Assembly: GCA_028293625.1 (NCBI GenBank)
Contig: JAQGOL010000040.1
Coordinates: 179,694 to 243,693, forward strand
Origin: Chthoniobacteraceae bacterium
Lineage (GTDB): Bacteria; Verrucomicrobiota; Verrucomicrobiia; Chthoniobacterales; Chthoniobacteraceae
Direction: 5' to 3'
Length of the DNA stretch: 64,000 nt
In this document: positions 1-10,294 of the stretch, in pieces
How positions within the stretch are numbered: the stretch's first letter is position 1
Layout of the letters: each line of letters begins with the position of its first letter
The notes under the pieces: generated by a model
Told to the model about the DNA's origin: nothing
The model's input: the letters and a program-made list of their open reading frames with translations, nothing else
Databases searched by the model: none
Program-made: the position numbers and the translations under genes

Positions 1-661
1 CGAAAAACAAGCTAAGTTCCCGGCGAGTCACCATCGGCAGCGAAAAGGTGGTGTCCATCAGGATATACCGGCACACAGTCTTACCAGTGATCAGTCGCAG
101 AGCAGCGCCCAATTCGGCCGTCGAACGCAGCTGAATACCGACATTCGCGGTATCGGAAGCGCGGGGCAGAATGAGGTCTGCGAGCAGCTTTACGGCGGTG
201 TGCCCTTGGTGCGTCATCCGGTTTTTGAGTTCCCGGTAGTCAGATTGCTGAATTACCTCCAGTGGTGGGCATCCCGCTAGAGCCTCGAGTGCGGCGAGCC
301 ATCGAATCATTGCCTCGTCGGTGTTTTCGGGCAGCCAGATAAATTCGAGAGCGGGTTCCTCGAGCGCCTTTACCTCAACCAATCCATGCGTGGCATCGGT
401 GCGATACATCGTGCCCGACGCGCTCGCGACATAGACGAACGAATCCGCGTAGCTGAAGCTTGGATAGTCGCCGCTCCCATCGACGCCACCCATGTTGAAC
501 GGCTCAGCGGTAGTTGTGTGGGCAAAGCCGCGGATCCCTTTGCGGATGAAGTCCGCCTCCTCGTCATCAATCCGCTCCTTCGTCTCCCACCGGCTCATGT
601 CTTTCGCCATCACCGCGATTTTGCGACGAGCCATTTCGCGGATGTGAACCGTGTAAGCCAT
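1..661 (-). CDS. Hypothetical protein, C-terminus runs off window; contains GGVDGSG motif (possibly NurA-like, unproven)
   Basis: Manual reverse-strand translation from ATG at 661 gives an uninterrupted frame to the window edge (MAYTVHIREMARRKIAVMAKDMSRWETKERIDDEEADFIRKGIRGFAHTTTAEPFNMGGVDGSGDYPSF...); starts 2 bp after the dpdA-like stop. Absent from the supplied ORF track because it has no stop in the window. Confidence 0.75.
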   Translation of the reverse strand, partial: MAYTVHIREMARRKIAVMAKDMSRWETKERIDDEEADFIRKGIRGFAHTTTAEPFNMGGVDGSGDYPSFSYADSFVYVASASGTMYRTDATHGLVEVKALEEPALEFIWLPENTDEAMIRWLAALEALAGCPPLEVIQQSDYRELKNRMTHQGHTAVKLLADLILPRASDTANVGIQLRSTAELGAALRLITGKTVCRYILMDTTFSLPMVTRRELSLFF

Positions 662-663
662 GG

Positions 664-2787
664 TCAGACGGCCGCAAGAAGGGATAGCTCCATCTGGTCT
701 GCCACCAGGTCGGCACGATGCTTTAGAAAAGACACCGGTTCGCCACGGAGGATCTGCTGAAACAGGCGATAGAAGACGTAAGTGTTGTGGAAGCCTCGCC
801 GACGGTTTCGATTGTTCCCACGAAAGATGGCGACCTCAACCCCCGAACTCTCGCAGATCGCGCAACCGCACTTTTCCCAAGGACGATCAGTCAGCGTTCT
901 GCGGTATGCATCTGTCATGTCAACTCGATCCGAAGTCACGAACTGATCGTATTCCAACAAGGCCGCGAGACACGCTTCGATGGACACACTGCGTTGTCCT
1001 AAACCGCGCACCGCGCGCAAAGCTTCTTGTTCCAAGCGCGTGACCTTGTCCTGAGTCAGCCCGCCGTGTTCCTCCATGTGCTTGGCTCGAAAACTCTTTC
1101 CCGCTTCTGGAATTCGTAGCGCGGCGTAAGGCCCATCAAACGACGTGTAACTTTGATTGATGCGCATCCACGCTTGGCGCAGAAACGACGCACTATCCAC
1201 AGACTGAATACCGGCTTCAGCGAAGGTGTTCAGTGCATCGAGCCGGGCGACTCCTAAGAGATGGATACGGACGTTCATCGGAACCTTCTCCCGAACCTTG
1301 CGAACAACTTGAAGGATTTCGCGAGAGTTACTCCTGACCATCCCACCAAGGGCGAGATAGCGGTAGCCCATCTTCACGTATTGCTCAGCCGCGGAGGCGT
1401 AAGACTCGGCATCCCAGCCTTGGACAGCACCGATAGGTTCCCATTTTAGCCCCGCCTTGTGATGCTGCTTTAGAAATTCTTCCGCATTTTGGATGGTGAG
1501 GTCGTAGCGAAACTGCTTCTGCGCCTCGGTCGCGCTGACGATGAGGTGATCCACGGAAACGCCAAGATCGAAATCGAGCCGCGTGTAGTAGTCGAGCACG
1601 TCCTCTGTTGTGTAGGGTGGGCGCTCCTGCATGATGTAGTCGAACGCGCCGCAATCGCCCATGATGGGATACTGGCGTGGCACGCGCAGGAAGCGATGAA
1701 CTCCCAGGGCATTGATGCGCTCCTTCTTCTTTTTACTCTTCTCCGCGACTGCGCGGGACACGAGGAGACCGTCGTAGTTCGGCTCGGGATACATCTGGTG
1801 CGCATAAACCTGGTTCGACCAGTCGCCCGTTCCTCCGGAATGCGTGTCGTTGCGAAAGTCGTAATCCGGGTCCACGAGATCGTCCCATTCCGGGATGAAG
1901 TAACGCAGCTTCGAGCGATGCGGCTTTTGCCACCACGAGTCGGGAATGTTGATGACGCGATCCACCGATGCATTGGCGCGCATTGCCGTGCGCGTGCTTT
2001 TCTTAGCAAACGCCACCGCGTCGACATCGAGCAATGCCAGCACATCCGTCGTCGGGTCCATGATTTTTGAAATCAGCTCCGGTTCGATCGCCAGCTTTTC
2101 GAGCAGCCGCTTCGCAATCTCGCCCTTCAAGCCGATCAACGCGCATGAGAACCGCTTTGCCTCGAGATTTGAGAGCGTCACGACCCGCACATTTGCCAAA
2201 CGTGGCAGTTTCTTGGCCATGCCTGTGCCGCATAACAGCAAAGTAGGTCCTCCGAACTTCACCGCTACGTCCAGTGCACATGGCTTGAGATAATTGTCAC
2301 CGAGCAGGATCAATCCAAAGTCATAATGCTGCGCGACTAACTTCCGAAACGCCTCCGGCACATCGAGCGCCTTCGCCCAATCAGCGAGTTCCTTCGTCTT
2401 CATCGTGGCAAAGGTGCATTCGTAAGGGGCGATCCTCCGATTTTCCGGGATGATACCGTAGCCGGCGGACAGAACGTGCAGATCGAGACGGGTCGTCCCC
2501 GCCGTCGCGCTCTGACGAAAAGCCGTCACGCCACGCATCAAACGGACGTGCTGCTCACCGGTGTAAATTTCCCCGGCCGTCCGAAGTAATTCCTTCAGCT
2601 CCCCTTCCCGTTTAATCACATGCGCTGCCCCTCGCTGAAAATCGTCCAGCACGAGCTGTTGTGGATTTTCCACCGCTTTCTCGCCTGTACAGGAGGTGAG
2701 AGTTAAAATTTGCACGGCGGGGTGGGATTGAAAGTCATTTGGAGAATCCCCTGAATAGGATGTTCCCACCCAGGGAACAAGGGACAT
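664..2787 (-). CDS. dpdA: DpdA-like tRNA-guanine transglycosylase paralogue with N-terminal DUF6884/YaaA-like domain
   Basis: N-term ILTLTSCTGEKAV...LHVLSAGYGIIPENRRIAPYECTF (DUF6884-like); TGT-like DCGAFDYI, GAVQGWDAESY...GYRYLALGGMV, HLLGVARLDALNTFAEAGIQSVDSASFLRQAW, and CxCxxC...H zinc motif (CGCAICE...H). Confidence 0.8.
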   Translation of the reverse strand: MSLVPWVGTSYSGDSPNDFQSHPAVQILTLTSCTGEKAVENPQQLVLDDFQRGAAHVIKREGELKELLRTAGEIYTGEQHVRLMRGVTAFRQSATAGTTRLDLHVLSAGYGIIPENRRIAPYECTFATMKTKELADWAKALDVPEAFRKLVAQHYDFGLILLGDNYLKPCALDVAVKFGGPTLLLCGTGMAKKLPRLANVRVVTLSNLEAKRFSCALIGLKGEIAKRLLEKLAIEPELISKIMDPTTDVLALLDVDAVAFAKKSTRTAMRANASVDRVINIPDSWWQKPHRSKLRYFIPEWDDLVDPDYDFRNDTHSGGTGDWSNQVYAHQMYPEPNYDGLLVSRAVAEKSKKKKERINALGVHRFLRVPRQYPIMGDCGAFDYIMQERPPYTTEDVLDYYTRLDFDLGVSVDHLIVSATEAQKQFRYDLTIQNAEEFLKQHHKAGLKWEPIGAVQGWDAESYASAAEQYVKMGYRYLALGGMVRSNSREILQVVRKVREKVPMNVRIHLLGVARLDALNTFAEAGIQSVDSASFLRQAWMRINQSYTSFDGPYAALRIPEAGKSFRAKHMEEHGGLTQDKVTRLEQEALRAVRGLGQRSVSIEACLAALLEYDQFVTSDRVDMTDAYRRTLTDRPWEKCGCAICESSGVEVAIFRGNNRNRRRGFHNTYVFYRLFQQILRGEPVSFLKHRADLVADQMELSLLAAV

Positions 2788-2894
2788 TGCACCAAGAATT
2801 CCCCAGAAGACAGAAGTGTTGGAGTCGGGTTTCAGGAGCCCCTTCCAGGCTGAAGCCCGCCTTCACGTACTCATGAGACTGATTAACTGATTGA

Positions 2895-5800
2895 TTAATC
2901 AAGTCCATTGGCAGCCAGCAGTTGCATGTAACGTGGGTCGTAAACGAGATTTTTGGACGAATCGCCTCCATCGAATAGCACTTTGAGGTGCAAAGTGGAG
3001 CCGGAGTGGTTTGCATGGACGATCTCCCCTTCGCCGTCATCATCTTTAAAGAGTTTCATTCCTACCTTCGGCTCCAAGGGATGGAATTCGACGGGCTCGC
3101 CACATTCGCTCCAGCCGCGATCAAACCGAAATTGGGTAATCTTTTCGACGGGATTCTGAATCGCATGTATGCGGACCAACTTCGAATCGAGCGCATTCTC
3201 CACCACGTAGAGCCAGAATTCGTCGCCCCTCTCCCATCCTTCCTCAAATTGAATTGAGGATAGCGGCACGCCATTATTACCCCACTCTCCGTTAATGCCC
3301 TTTACCTCTATGTATCGCTCGACGATGCGACCACGCCTAGACTCAACGTCGTAGCCCGCGTTCGCGTGTGCCATATTCTGCGGCCTTCGGCCTTGGCTCC
3401 GCTCATACTGGAGCACCCAGCCCACGGCCGCGTTTCCAACCCGATGATTGATCGGAACTTCGTCATCACTCGCGTCACCGTTGCGCCGCTGCTCCACCTG
3501 CTTCTCATTCTTCGGACGGGAAATCCAAAGATCGTCTTGCCTCTTTGGCGTGTTGTGAGGTTGAAGTTTGCCGGTGCTTCCATTTCCGGTGCCCGGAAGC
3601 ATCCGTCCTCGACGTTCGCCACCGCCGCCGCCACTACTAGCAGCAGTTTGTTTTCTGACTTCATTCTGCCCAGACTCTCTGGCGCGCCCATTCTGAGGGT
3701 GTTGCTCATCTTCGCTGGACTCGTCCGATTCCTCCTCAGGCCCCTTAGTCTCCTGAGATCGATCATTGCCACCTGCCACAGGACCATCGGTCAGGTCTTC
3801 AGATCTAGTTTTCAGATTCGTCTCTTCCAAAAGGTCGGTCTCCTCGTCGCCATCTCCAGAGGATTCGTCGAACTCAATTTCGTGAGCCGGGTCGGCAGCT
3901 GTCCCAGAATCAAATTCTCCTTGGGCAATCTGCGGAATCCGTCGGCGATCCAAGCGAGAACTAATTTCCGCCGTTGGCCAACGGAGAATGGCGGCGAGGT
4001 CACCTTTATCGATTTGTTCATCCGACGCCAATAGCTCGTTCAAGGCTAACGCGAGTTGATCTGGCAAATCGTCACTAGCTGATTCAGCGAGGCAAACAAC
4101 ACAAGAGTCCCTATCATTGAGCGACACGCAAAAATCTTCGTCAGTTTTAGCTAGATCAAAAACTTGCCCGCCAAATTCAACCTGATTTGCACACCTAAGC
4201 TTTACCACTGGTTTTAACTCAATGATCTCCGGCAGTTCAATCGTGGCTCCTGCAAATCCGTATTGGTGATTAGCAAGTCGGCGAAATCCATCAAGAAATT
4301 CATCATTTGTTAATACGACCTCCAGCCGACTGCACTCATTGCGAAAAGCCGCTGCTTGGCTGTCTTCCAAAGCACAATCCACGATCTTCTGCAAAAGTTG
4401 GCTGACACGTGCAATATTAAGGCGTTCGATGAGGAGTTCGGGAGTGTTGCGGTGCAGAAAACGCAAATGGAGTGCTGGCACCATACTCTTTTCGAGCCAC
4501 GCATCATCCAAATGCAATACATCCTGCGATCTGGCGACGTAGCCGAAGCGATCCAGAACCGGACACGAGTTTAACACAGTCTCACCTGAAATCAGAAGCG
4601 TCATAGCGGCCTGAATCGCAAGAAACTGCTTCGCATCTCCTTCTTCGAGTTTCACGCCATTACCCGCGCGCGTAGCGATACTGGACAAAACCTCAATGTA
4701 ATCCTCGATCCCTGGGTAGGCCCGGCGCCCGAGACGATCAAGTGCATCTGCCAGCCACGCTCTACTTTTTCCGCCCGGCACGTAATTTATCTTCCACGGA
4801 GCGAGACAAACCGGCGCGGAGCGGAAAAGATCGCAGGGTTTATAAAAACGATGCCGTTCGGGGTGATAGACGCAGGCAATCTCGCGTATCGTATAAAAGG
4901 CCTCATGCGCACTCGCCGCAGTATCTGCTTCATCAAAATCGAGCCGGCCGAAATACTCAAGAATCACGCGCGCTGGGGTTGAAACACGTTTGTGTTCCAC
5001 CTCGTTTAGCTCTCGCGCGCCATATGGTTTAAGAAGTATCTGAAGATGGGCGACGACCAGCGCTGGATCAGGCTGCTCGCGAAAACCAAGCTCTTCACGC
5101 ATCTCGGCTGACGGCGCTCTGCGTCCCTGCTTAAGAAGCGGGGCTTGGGACGCCACCAAGTTACCTTGCTCTGCGAGAAAAACCATCGACGGTTGATACA
5201 ACCGGTCTTCCGGTGCCACTGGCGATCCAAACAGCTGTAAGCGGTCCAGATCACGCACAACAGGGCACCAAGCCAGATCACTTAGGAACTCCGCAAACGT
5301 AACCTCGTTTGAGTCCGAATCATCAACAATCTCTTCCCGAAGCGAGTTCCAATGTTCCGTCACGTGGGCCAGAAACAACTCTACTTGTCTTGCCTCAATC
5401 GCCGTCAAACTACGATTTAATGCCGTTACACTTAATCTCAAAATAATGTCTGCCAGGTCCTGTGGCCGCGGCATCTTGGCGAGTTGAAAACCGCGAAAGA
5501 AACCCACCCAGATATCTTTTTGGTCTGCGTAGAACTCCAAATCTGGAAACGCTGCACCTTCCCCGATAACTGTCTTCACTAATTCCTGACAGGCTGGGTC
5601 GTAAACCTCAGAAATTGAAGATAATAGACCGTTGGTTGTCCGAACAAGCGGTGTTTTTCCAAGTAACGCTAAAAGCTGCTTACATTCGACTTCACTACAA
5701 TCATTGAGAATCGAATTCCATTCATCCCGTATCCATCTTAACAGCAGCAGCTGTTCGTTGGATTCCCTCGTCTCGTACGACTTCAAGACGTAATCACACA

Positions 5801-8468
5801 GCAGCGTGCGCCGATTTAGTTCCGCCACGCCAAGGAGCTCGATCAAGCCGCGCCACCCTGATTCGCGCAGTAAGCGAACCGGCAATTTAACCTCCGGCGA
5901 GCTAAATGCTCCCGGTAAAAAACAAGAGTTGCTAATGCCCGCAAACGTCCGGGTTTGATCCTCGAATAGAGGAAGCTGCCGCAATTTCGCGAGAAGATCT
6001 GCATCCTGCGCGATCGTATCGAGAGCCTCAGTTGATGACAGGAAACAGAGCAGAGGCTCCACAACCTCCGTACGCGCCCAGGCTTCCTGTTTTTCCGCCA
6101 GCTCCTCAATCTCAGATGTTAGGCTGTCGGCAAGATCCTTCGGAGTCAGATACCAAACACGTTCGTAATTCGAAGCAAATCGTTCTAAGTTCTTCGACAG
6201 TGCATCATCGCTGAGCAGGAAATGCAGAACACCGACTTCCTTCAGAATGCGACAAAGAGCCTTTTGAGGAGACTTTACGAGTAATGGCGTCTGATACGCC
6301 CCCGGGTGATGCAACCGTCCGTCGTCCCCCGGAATCAACTGCATCTTATCTATGATGTCACTCTCAGGTTTTTCGTCCGTCGAAACCGCATTCAATTCTG
6401 CGAGAACGTTGGTTATCCACTGTCGATTGGGAGGCTTCGGGCCGCTTAAATCCCAAACGGCATCGTTGTCTGTTGTTGACCCCGTTACACGAGGCACAAG
6501 CTGCGCAATATGAACCCCTGTCATTCGCATCGCTCCTGTCCCAGGGCGCAATGAGAGGGCCACTGCACTGGCGAGCTTTTCGTCCAGAAACCAGTCAGAG
6601 AAAGTTGCGAAGATGTCGCGTTGGCGAGCCGTGCCAATAAATCTCACTACCGGATCACCAAAGCCCAGCGTGTGCAGTTTTCCATCGGCACAAAGCGCGA
6701 GCGGCAGCCCTTTCCAATCGTTAAACGTCGGATCGTCCAGCAGAAATGTAATAACAGCTTCGACTTGGGATCGGATTCTCAGACCCGGATAAGGCACCTC
6801 GGCTAGAGGTAGCCCAATATCGTGGTCCGTATGGAAATGGTCACGAATGTCGGAACTATCCAAATTTGCTGGAGCGTCTCCCCCAAGTCCGTCGATGACG
6901 AAATCCGGGATTATTGGCTGGGGAATCAGAAATTTCTCCGCCACCAGGCACGCAAGTAAATGAGGTTGATTTTCCGGAAGAGGAACCAGGTTGGCGGCCG
7001 GATACCATACACCATCCACACATCGAAAAAACGGAAGAGGCGCAATCTTCGAATAGACTGAGGGCGATAATTTAGCCAGTGGTCCAGTGATAACGCCTAC
7101 TGGGCTAGGAAACTTCAAATAGAGCGCTTCTGCCTCACCATTCTCCGCCTCCTGGTCGAGATCGTGCTCTTTAACAAATTCCAGTGCTTGGCAATATGCT
7201 TCAGCGACGCCGTCCTCAATAAGCAAGTCGTTCCACAGTCCTCTCGCCCGCTTATGCAGATCTTCACCCGCAGTGTGTGAGGTGATATCCGAGCGTCCGG
7301 AGTCAATGTCGAATGAGCCATGGAGTTGTACAGGAAATGTGCCGTGTTTCGCGCCGAGCGGGAGAAAACAGCAGACCTGCCCATCAATGGACGGCAACCT
7401 AATTCCGCCCCGCTCAAGACAAACAGCAACACCGGCGCTAGGTATCGCCTTTTCGTGGTGTAGACGGAGTGCGCGAGCCTGATCCACCAATCTCCCATCC
7501 TTACCAGCGTAAAGCCCAGTTATTACGCGCCACTTCACTGACCGGCCAGACAAGCTCTGACCTTCTGTTACCTTAATTTCGTGGAGAAATGAGGTAGTAA
7601 TTCGACCCTCGGGAGCTGATGAGATCTCATCCAAAGCTTGCTCCACGGTGCCAATGAGAACGTCATTCACCTTTTCTCTGCCCACACGAACGTCCTCTGG
7701 ATTTAGGGTCTCAATCTCGAGAAGTGGAATGCGCTTGGATGTTTTTGGATCAACTCGATAGCAGCCGATAAATTCGAGGTTCTTCAAAAATAGCATGACC
7801 GAATCTGCGATATCTAACAGTCCCGAGACTAAAATATCGAAGATCTCGGGGCCAAACACCACGCTGGAAATCGCACCCCTCGTCTGTTCGACGTGATTCT
7901 GGCTGCGCAAAGGAAGCCGAAAAATCGTACCTTCGTGATGAGGCTCTTTTCCGCTGAAGCATCCCGGAATGAACAGATCGAGAAACTGCGAGTTTTCCTT
8001 AACTACTTCATCATCGAGACGCCACTTCTCTCCGCTGTCGCCTCGACCAACTATTGTAGCGCACGGATCAAATAAACACAGATCGTTTCCTGTTAACAAC
8101 AGCGGGAAGTCCGTCAGATTATAGACCGAATTAAAACCTAACCCGAATCGGCCTGTCTTCCCAGCCGCCTCAATCTTCTCACTATCAGCAAGACGCTGAA
8201 TGTTCTCGAGATCTTCCGGCGAAAATGTCTTGTCGTTCGCGGCAATGATTGCCGGTCCACCAAGCATTCGCATTCCTGGAAGCGGAGCGTTCACTTCGCC
8301 GCGATCACGCGGATCCAAAATCAGGAGAATTTCGCGAGCGCCACCGTCGTCGGCATTTTGAATGAGCTCTTTTAAGATCCCAACGTCACACGGATAATCT
8401 CGGATCAGTTTTCTGATGGCAACAGACACCGGTTGCCTTTGCCCGAATTTTTCACGAACAGAACTCAT
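2895..8468 (-). CDS. Giant sacsin-type HATPase protein with C-terminal DUF3883-like domain
   Basis: 1857 aa; N-term ILKELIQNADDGGAREILLILD and GRFGLGFNSVYNLTDFPLLLTGNDLCLFDP match sacsin/Nov HATPase motifs; C-term GYDVESRRGRIVERYIEVKGINGEW resembles DUF3883. Confidence 0.8.
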   Translation of the reverse strand: MSSVREKFGQRQPVSVAIRKLIRDYPCDVGILKELIQNADDGGAREILLILDPRDRGEVNAPLPGMRMLGGPAIIAANDKTFSPEDLENIQRLADSEKIEAAGKTGRFGLGFNSVYNLTDFPLLLTGNDLCLFDPCATIVGRGDSGEKWRLDDEVVKENSQFLDLFIPGCFSGKEPHHEGTIFRLPLRSQNHVEQTRGAISSVVFGPEIFDILVSGLLDIADSVMLFLKNLEFIGCYRVDPKTSKRIPLLEIETLNPEDVRVGREKVNDVLIGTVEQALDEISSAPEGRITTSFLHEIKVTEGQSLSGRSVKWRVITGLYAGKDGRLVDQARALRLHHEKAIPSAGVAVCLERGGIRLPSIDGQVCCFLPLGAKHGTFPVQLHGSFDIDSGRSDITSHTAGEDLHKRARGLWNDLLIEDGVAEAYCQALEFVKEHDLDQEAENGEAEALYLKFPSPVGVITGPLAKLSPSVYSKIAPLPFFRCVDGVWYPAANLVPLPENQPHLLACLVAEKFLIPQPIIPDFVIDGLGGDAPANLDSSDIRDHFHTDHDIGLPLAEVPYPGLRIRSQVEAVITFLLDDPTFNDWKGLPLALCADGKLHTLGFGDPVVRFIGTARQRDIFATFSDWFLDEKLASAVALSLRPGTGAMRMTGVHIAQLVPRVTGSTTDNDAVWDLSGPKPPNRQWITNVLAELNAVSTDEKPESDIIDKMQLIPGDDGRLHHPGAYQTPLLVKSPQKALCRILKEVGVLHFLLSDDALSKNLERFASNYERVWYLTPKDLADSLTSEIEELAEKQEAWARTEVVEPLLCFLSSTEALDTIAQDADLLAKLRQLPLFEDQTRTFAGISNSCFLPGAFSSPEVKLPVRLLRESGWRGLIELLGVAELNRRTLLCDYVLKSYETRESNEQLLLLRWIRDEWNSILNDCSEVECKQLLALLGKTPLVRTTNGLLSSISEVYDPACQELVKTVIGEGAAFPDLEFYADQKDIWVGFFRGFQLAKMPRPQDLADIILRLSVTALNRSLTAIEARQVELFLAHVTEHWNSLREEIVDDSDSNEVTFAEFLSDLAWCPVVRDLDRLQLFGSPVAPEDRLYQPSMVFLAEQGNLVASQAPLLKQGRRAPSAEMREELGFREQPDPALVVAHLQILLKPYGARELNEVEHKRVSTPARVILEYFGRLDFDEADTAASAHEAFYTIREIACVYHPERHRFYKPCDLFRSAPVCLAPWKINYVPGGKSRAWLADALDRLGRRAYPGIEDYIEVLSSIATRAGNGVKLEEGDAKQFLAIQAAMTLLISGETVLNSCPVLDRFGYVARSQDVLHLDDAWLEKSMVPALHLRFLHRNTPELLIERLNIARVSQLLQKIVDCALEDSQAAAFRNECSRLEVVLTNDEFLDGFRRLANHQYGFAGATIELPEIIELKPVVKLRCANQVEFGGQVFDLAKTDEDFCVSLNDRDSCVVCLAESASDDLPDQLALALNELLASDEQIDKGDLAAILRWPTAEISSRLDRRRIPQIAQGEFDSGTAADPAHEIEFDESSGDGDEETDLLEETNLKTRSEDLTDGPVAGGNDRSQETKGPEEESDESSEDEQHPQNGRARESGQNEVRKQTAASSGGGGGERRGRMLPGTGNGSTGKLQPHNTPKRQDDLWISRPKNEKQVEQRRNGDASDDEVPINHRVGNAAVGWVLQYERSQGRRPQNMAHANAGYDVESRRGRIVERYIEVKGINGEWGNNGVPLSSIQFEEGWERGDEFWLYVVENALDSKLVRIHAIQNPVEKITQFRFDRGWSECGEPVEFHPLEPKVGMKLFKDDDGEGEIVHANHSGSTLHLKVLFDGGDSSKNLVYDPRYMQLLAANGLD

Positions 8469-9334
8469 CGACGAAGTTTTAATATTAATACGTTAACTAC
8501 TTTTTGCAGTTCTTCCATTTCGCAATTAACACTAGTTATTTTTCAATCAATCGAACTTTGATTTTCGCGCATAGAACGAGAGGGCCCCTAGGATGATTGA
8601 CGTGAGCACAACGATGGCCAGTTGCGGTGAACGAAAGCGAAGGACACATCACATAATGAGGTGTCGGCACACTCTGCAGTGAGGCGTAAAGGAGAAGTCT
8701 GATCATCTGGGGTGGATGGTCGACGAGGGATAGCGTTTGTCGCGCGTTTTGCAAGCACTAGTATGCACAGAATGCCGGCTACACAGAGTGCGGCCTATTC
8801 AACGACCAAAAAATCAACGCTGGAATACAGGATGCGCGAATTAATTCAATAGGCTGATATACCATTTTGTTCGATGTTTAGTTTTTTGATTGACATCGCG
8901 GCCTCCTGAGAACGATTATATTATATAATAATATACACTGATTAACCACTCACCAACTCACAGCAATAATGCTCGTTCAATTACTCCAGCCTTGGAGCAA
9001 AATCTAACGGTTCACAGAACACGGTCGGAGGGTGAGCGAAGAGCCAATTAGTATGCTTACAAAATGGAGCTTCTAAAACTGCATACTCACGGGTTCCAAG
9101 GCAATTTCCCTGCGCAATGCATAACTATCATCTACTGGGCATAGAGCGCTGATATACCAACGAGTTCCTCAGCTTGCATTGCTAACGCGCAATTGCACGA
9201 GTAACAGTTTCAGGCAGCGTGATTGCCGGGTTCGAAACTTTGGATATCGGCATGGCACGGAAAGAAATCTCACATTTACTCGACGGCTGCTGGCTTGCTT
9301 GAAGATTACGTTATTTGAATGCTTGTAGGGAGGA

Positions 9335-10294
9335 TCACTTCTTCGTCAGCTTGGGACCGAAATAAGCGATGAACATCCGTCGACTTTCGAACGGCGGCGG
9401 CCACTCAAAATGGAGTCGGAAGACATTGGTCCTTATTTTTCCGTGCCAGTAGCACCAAAGATATTCCCCAGAGCAAGGATGACAAAAACGCATGCGCAAA
9501 TTGAACTCTGAATCATTTTTCTCACTCTGAGACGCGTCACTGAACCGATCACTGGTCAACCACTCCGAGCAAAGTTTATTGTAGCGTTCTATATCGTTTT
9601 TGCTCAACGCTTCGACAATAGCGTTCAACGCCGCGAGCAACTCTTTGCCACGCTTCGCGATGGCAGGAATAAAAGTGCTTCCCAGTTGCCCCAGGATGTC
9701 TTTGCGAATGATGGCGAGCTGCCCGCAATGGCTTTGAGCCCAGTGGATGAGCGTCTCATAACTATCCAAGGTCGACTCGCAAGCCTTTGCAAAGCTTGCT
9801 ACTTCCTCCAGAGTCACCGCGTTATCAAGCAAAAAAGAAATCGTCCCATATGGCCCTTGATGCCACGTAACTGTCAACTTGGTAGGGGTATAGGAGCTAT
9901 TAGGCAACGACACCATCACAGGATGATCGCCTTCCCGAGAAAGGTGAGCCGCCTCGGCAAGCGCCGTCTCCGTAACAGGCTTCCCCTCACATTCAAAATA
10001 TTCCTGATCGCTATGCCGCGCTGGTCGATCCCAGAAGGGGCCTTGTTTATCCAGCCACACGAGGAGGCGTTGACGCTGCTGCGGCGACAGCGACTTGAGT
10101 GCCTCTTGGACTGTGGGGACAAAGCCCACTAACGCCCGGCGAAAGTTGTATCCCACCTCCAGCCCTGCCCCAAAATCATTGAGCAAGGAATGGACTTCCA
10201 TGCAGAAGCGGATGCAATGACGGAAGTCGTCCGCGCTTGCACATTGCCCATGCCAGGAGGCGTCGTTGAAAAGAAAACGACGGCTCAGTCCCAT
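9335..10294 (-). CDS. Hypothetical protein, third gene of DUF262/ATPase operon
   Basis: 319-aa ORF overlapping the upstream ATPase gene by 10 bp; no family recognised. Confidence 0.65.
   Translation of the reverse strand: MGLSRRFLFNDASWHGQCASADDFRHCIRFCMEVHSLLNDFGAGLEVGYNFRRALVGFVPTVQEALKSLSPQQRQRLLVWLDKQGPFWDRPARHSDQEYFECEGKPVTETALAEAAHLSREGDHPVMVSLPNSSYTPTKLTVTWHQGPYGTISFLLDNAVTLEEVASFAKACESTLDSYETLIHWAQSHCGQLAIIRKDILGQLGSTFIPAIAKRGKELLAALNAIVEALSKNDIERYNKLCSEWLTSDRFSDASQSEKNDSEFNLRMRFCHPCSGEYLWCYWHGKIRTNVFRLHFEWPPPFESRRMFIAYFGPKLTKK

Noticed and set aside
386-4034. Numerous plus-strand ORFs opposite the dpdA-like and sacsin-like genes
   Set aside because: Antisense shadow ORFs in moderately GC-rich coding DNA; no recognisable domains.
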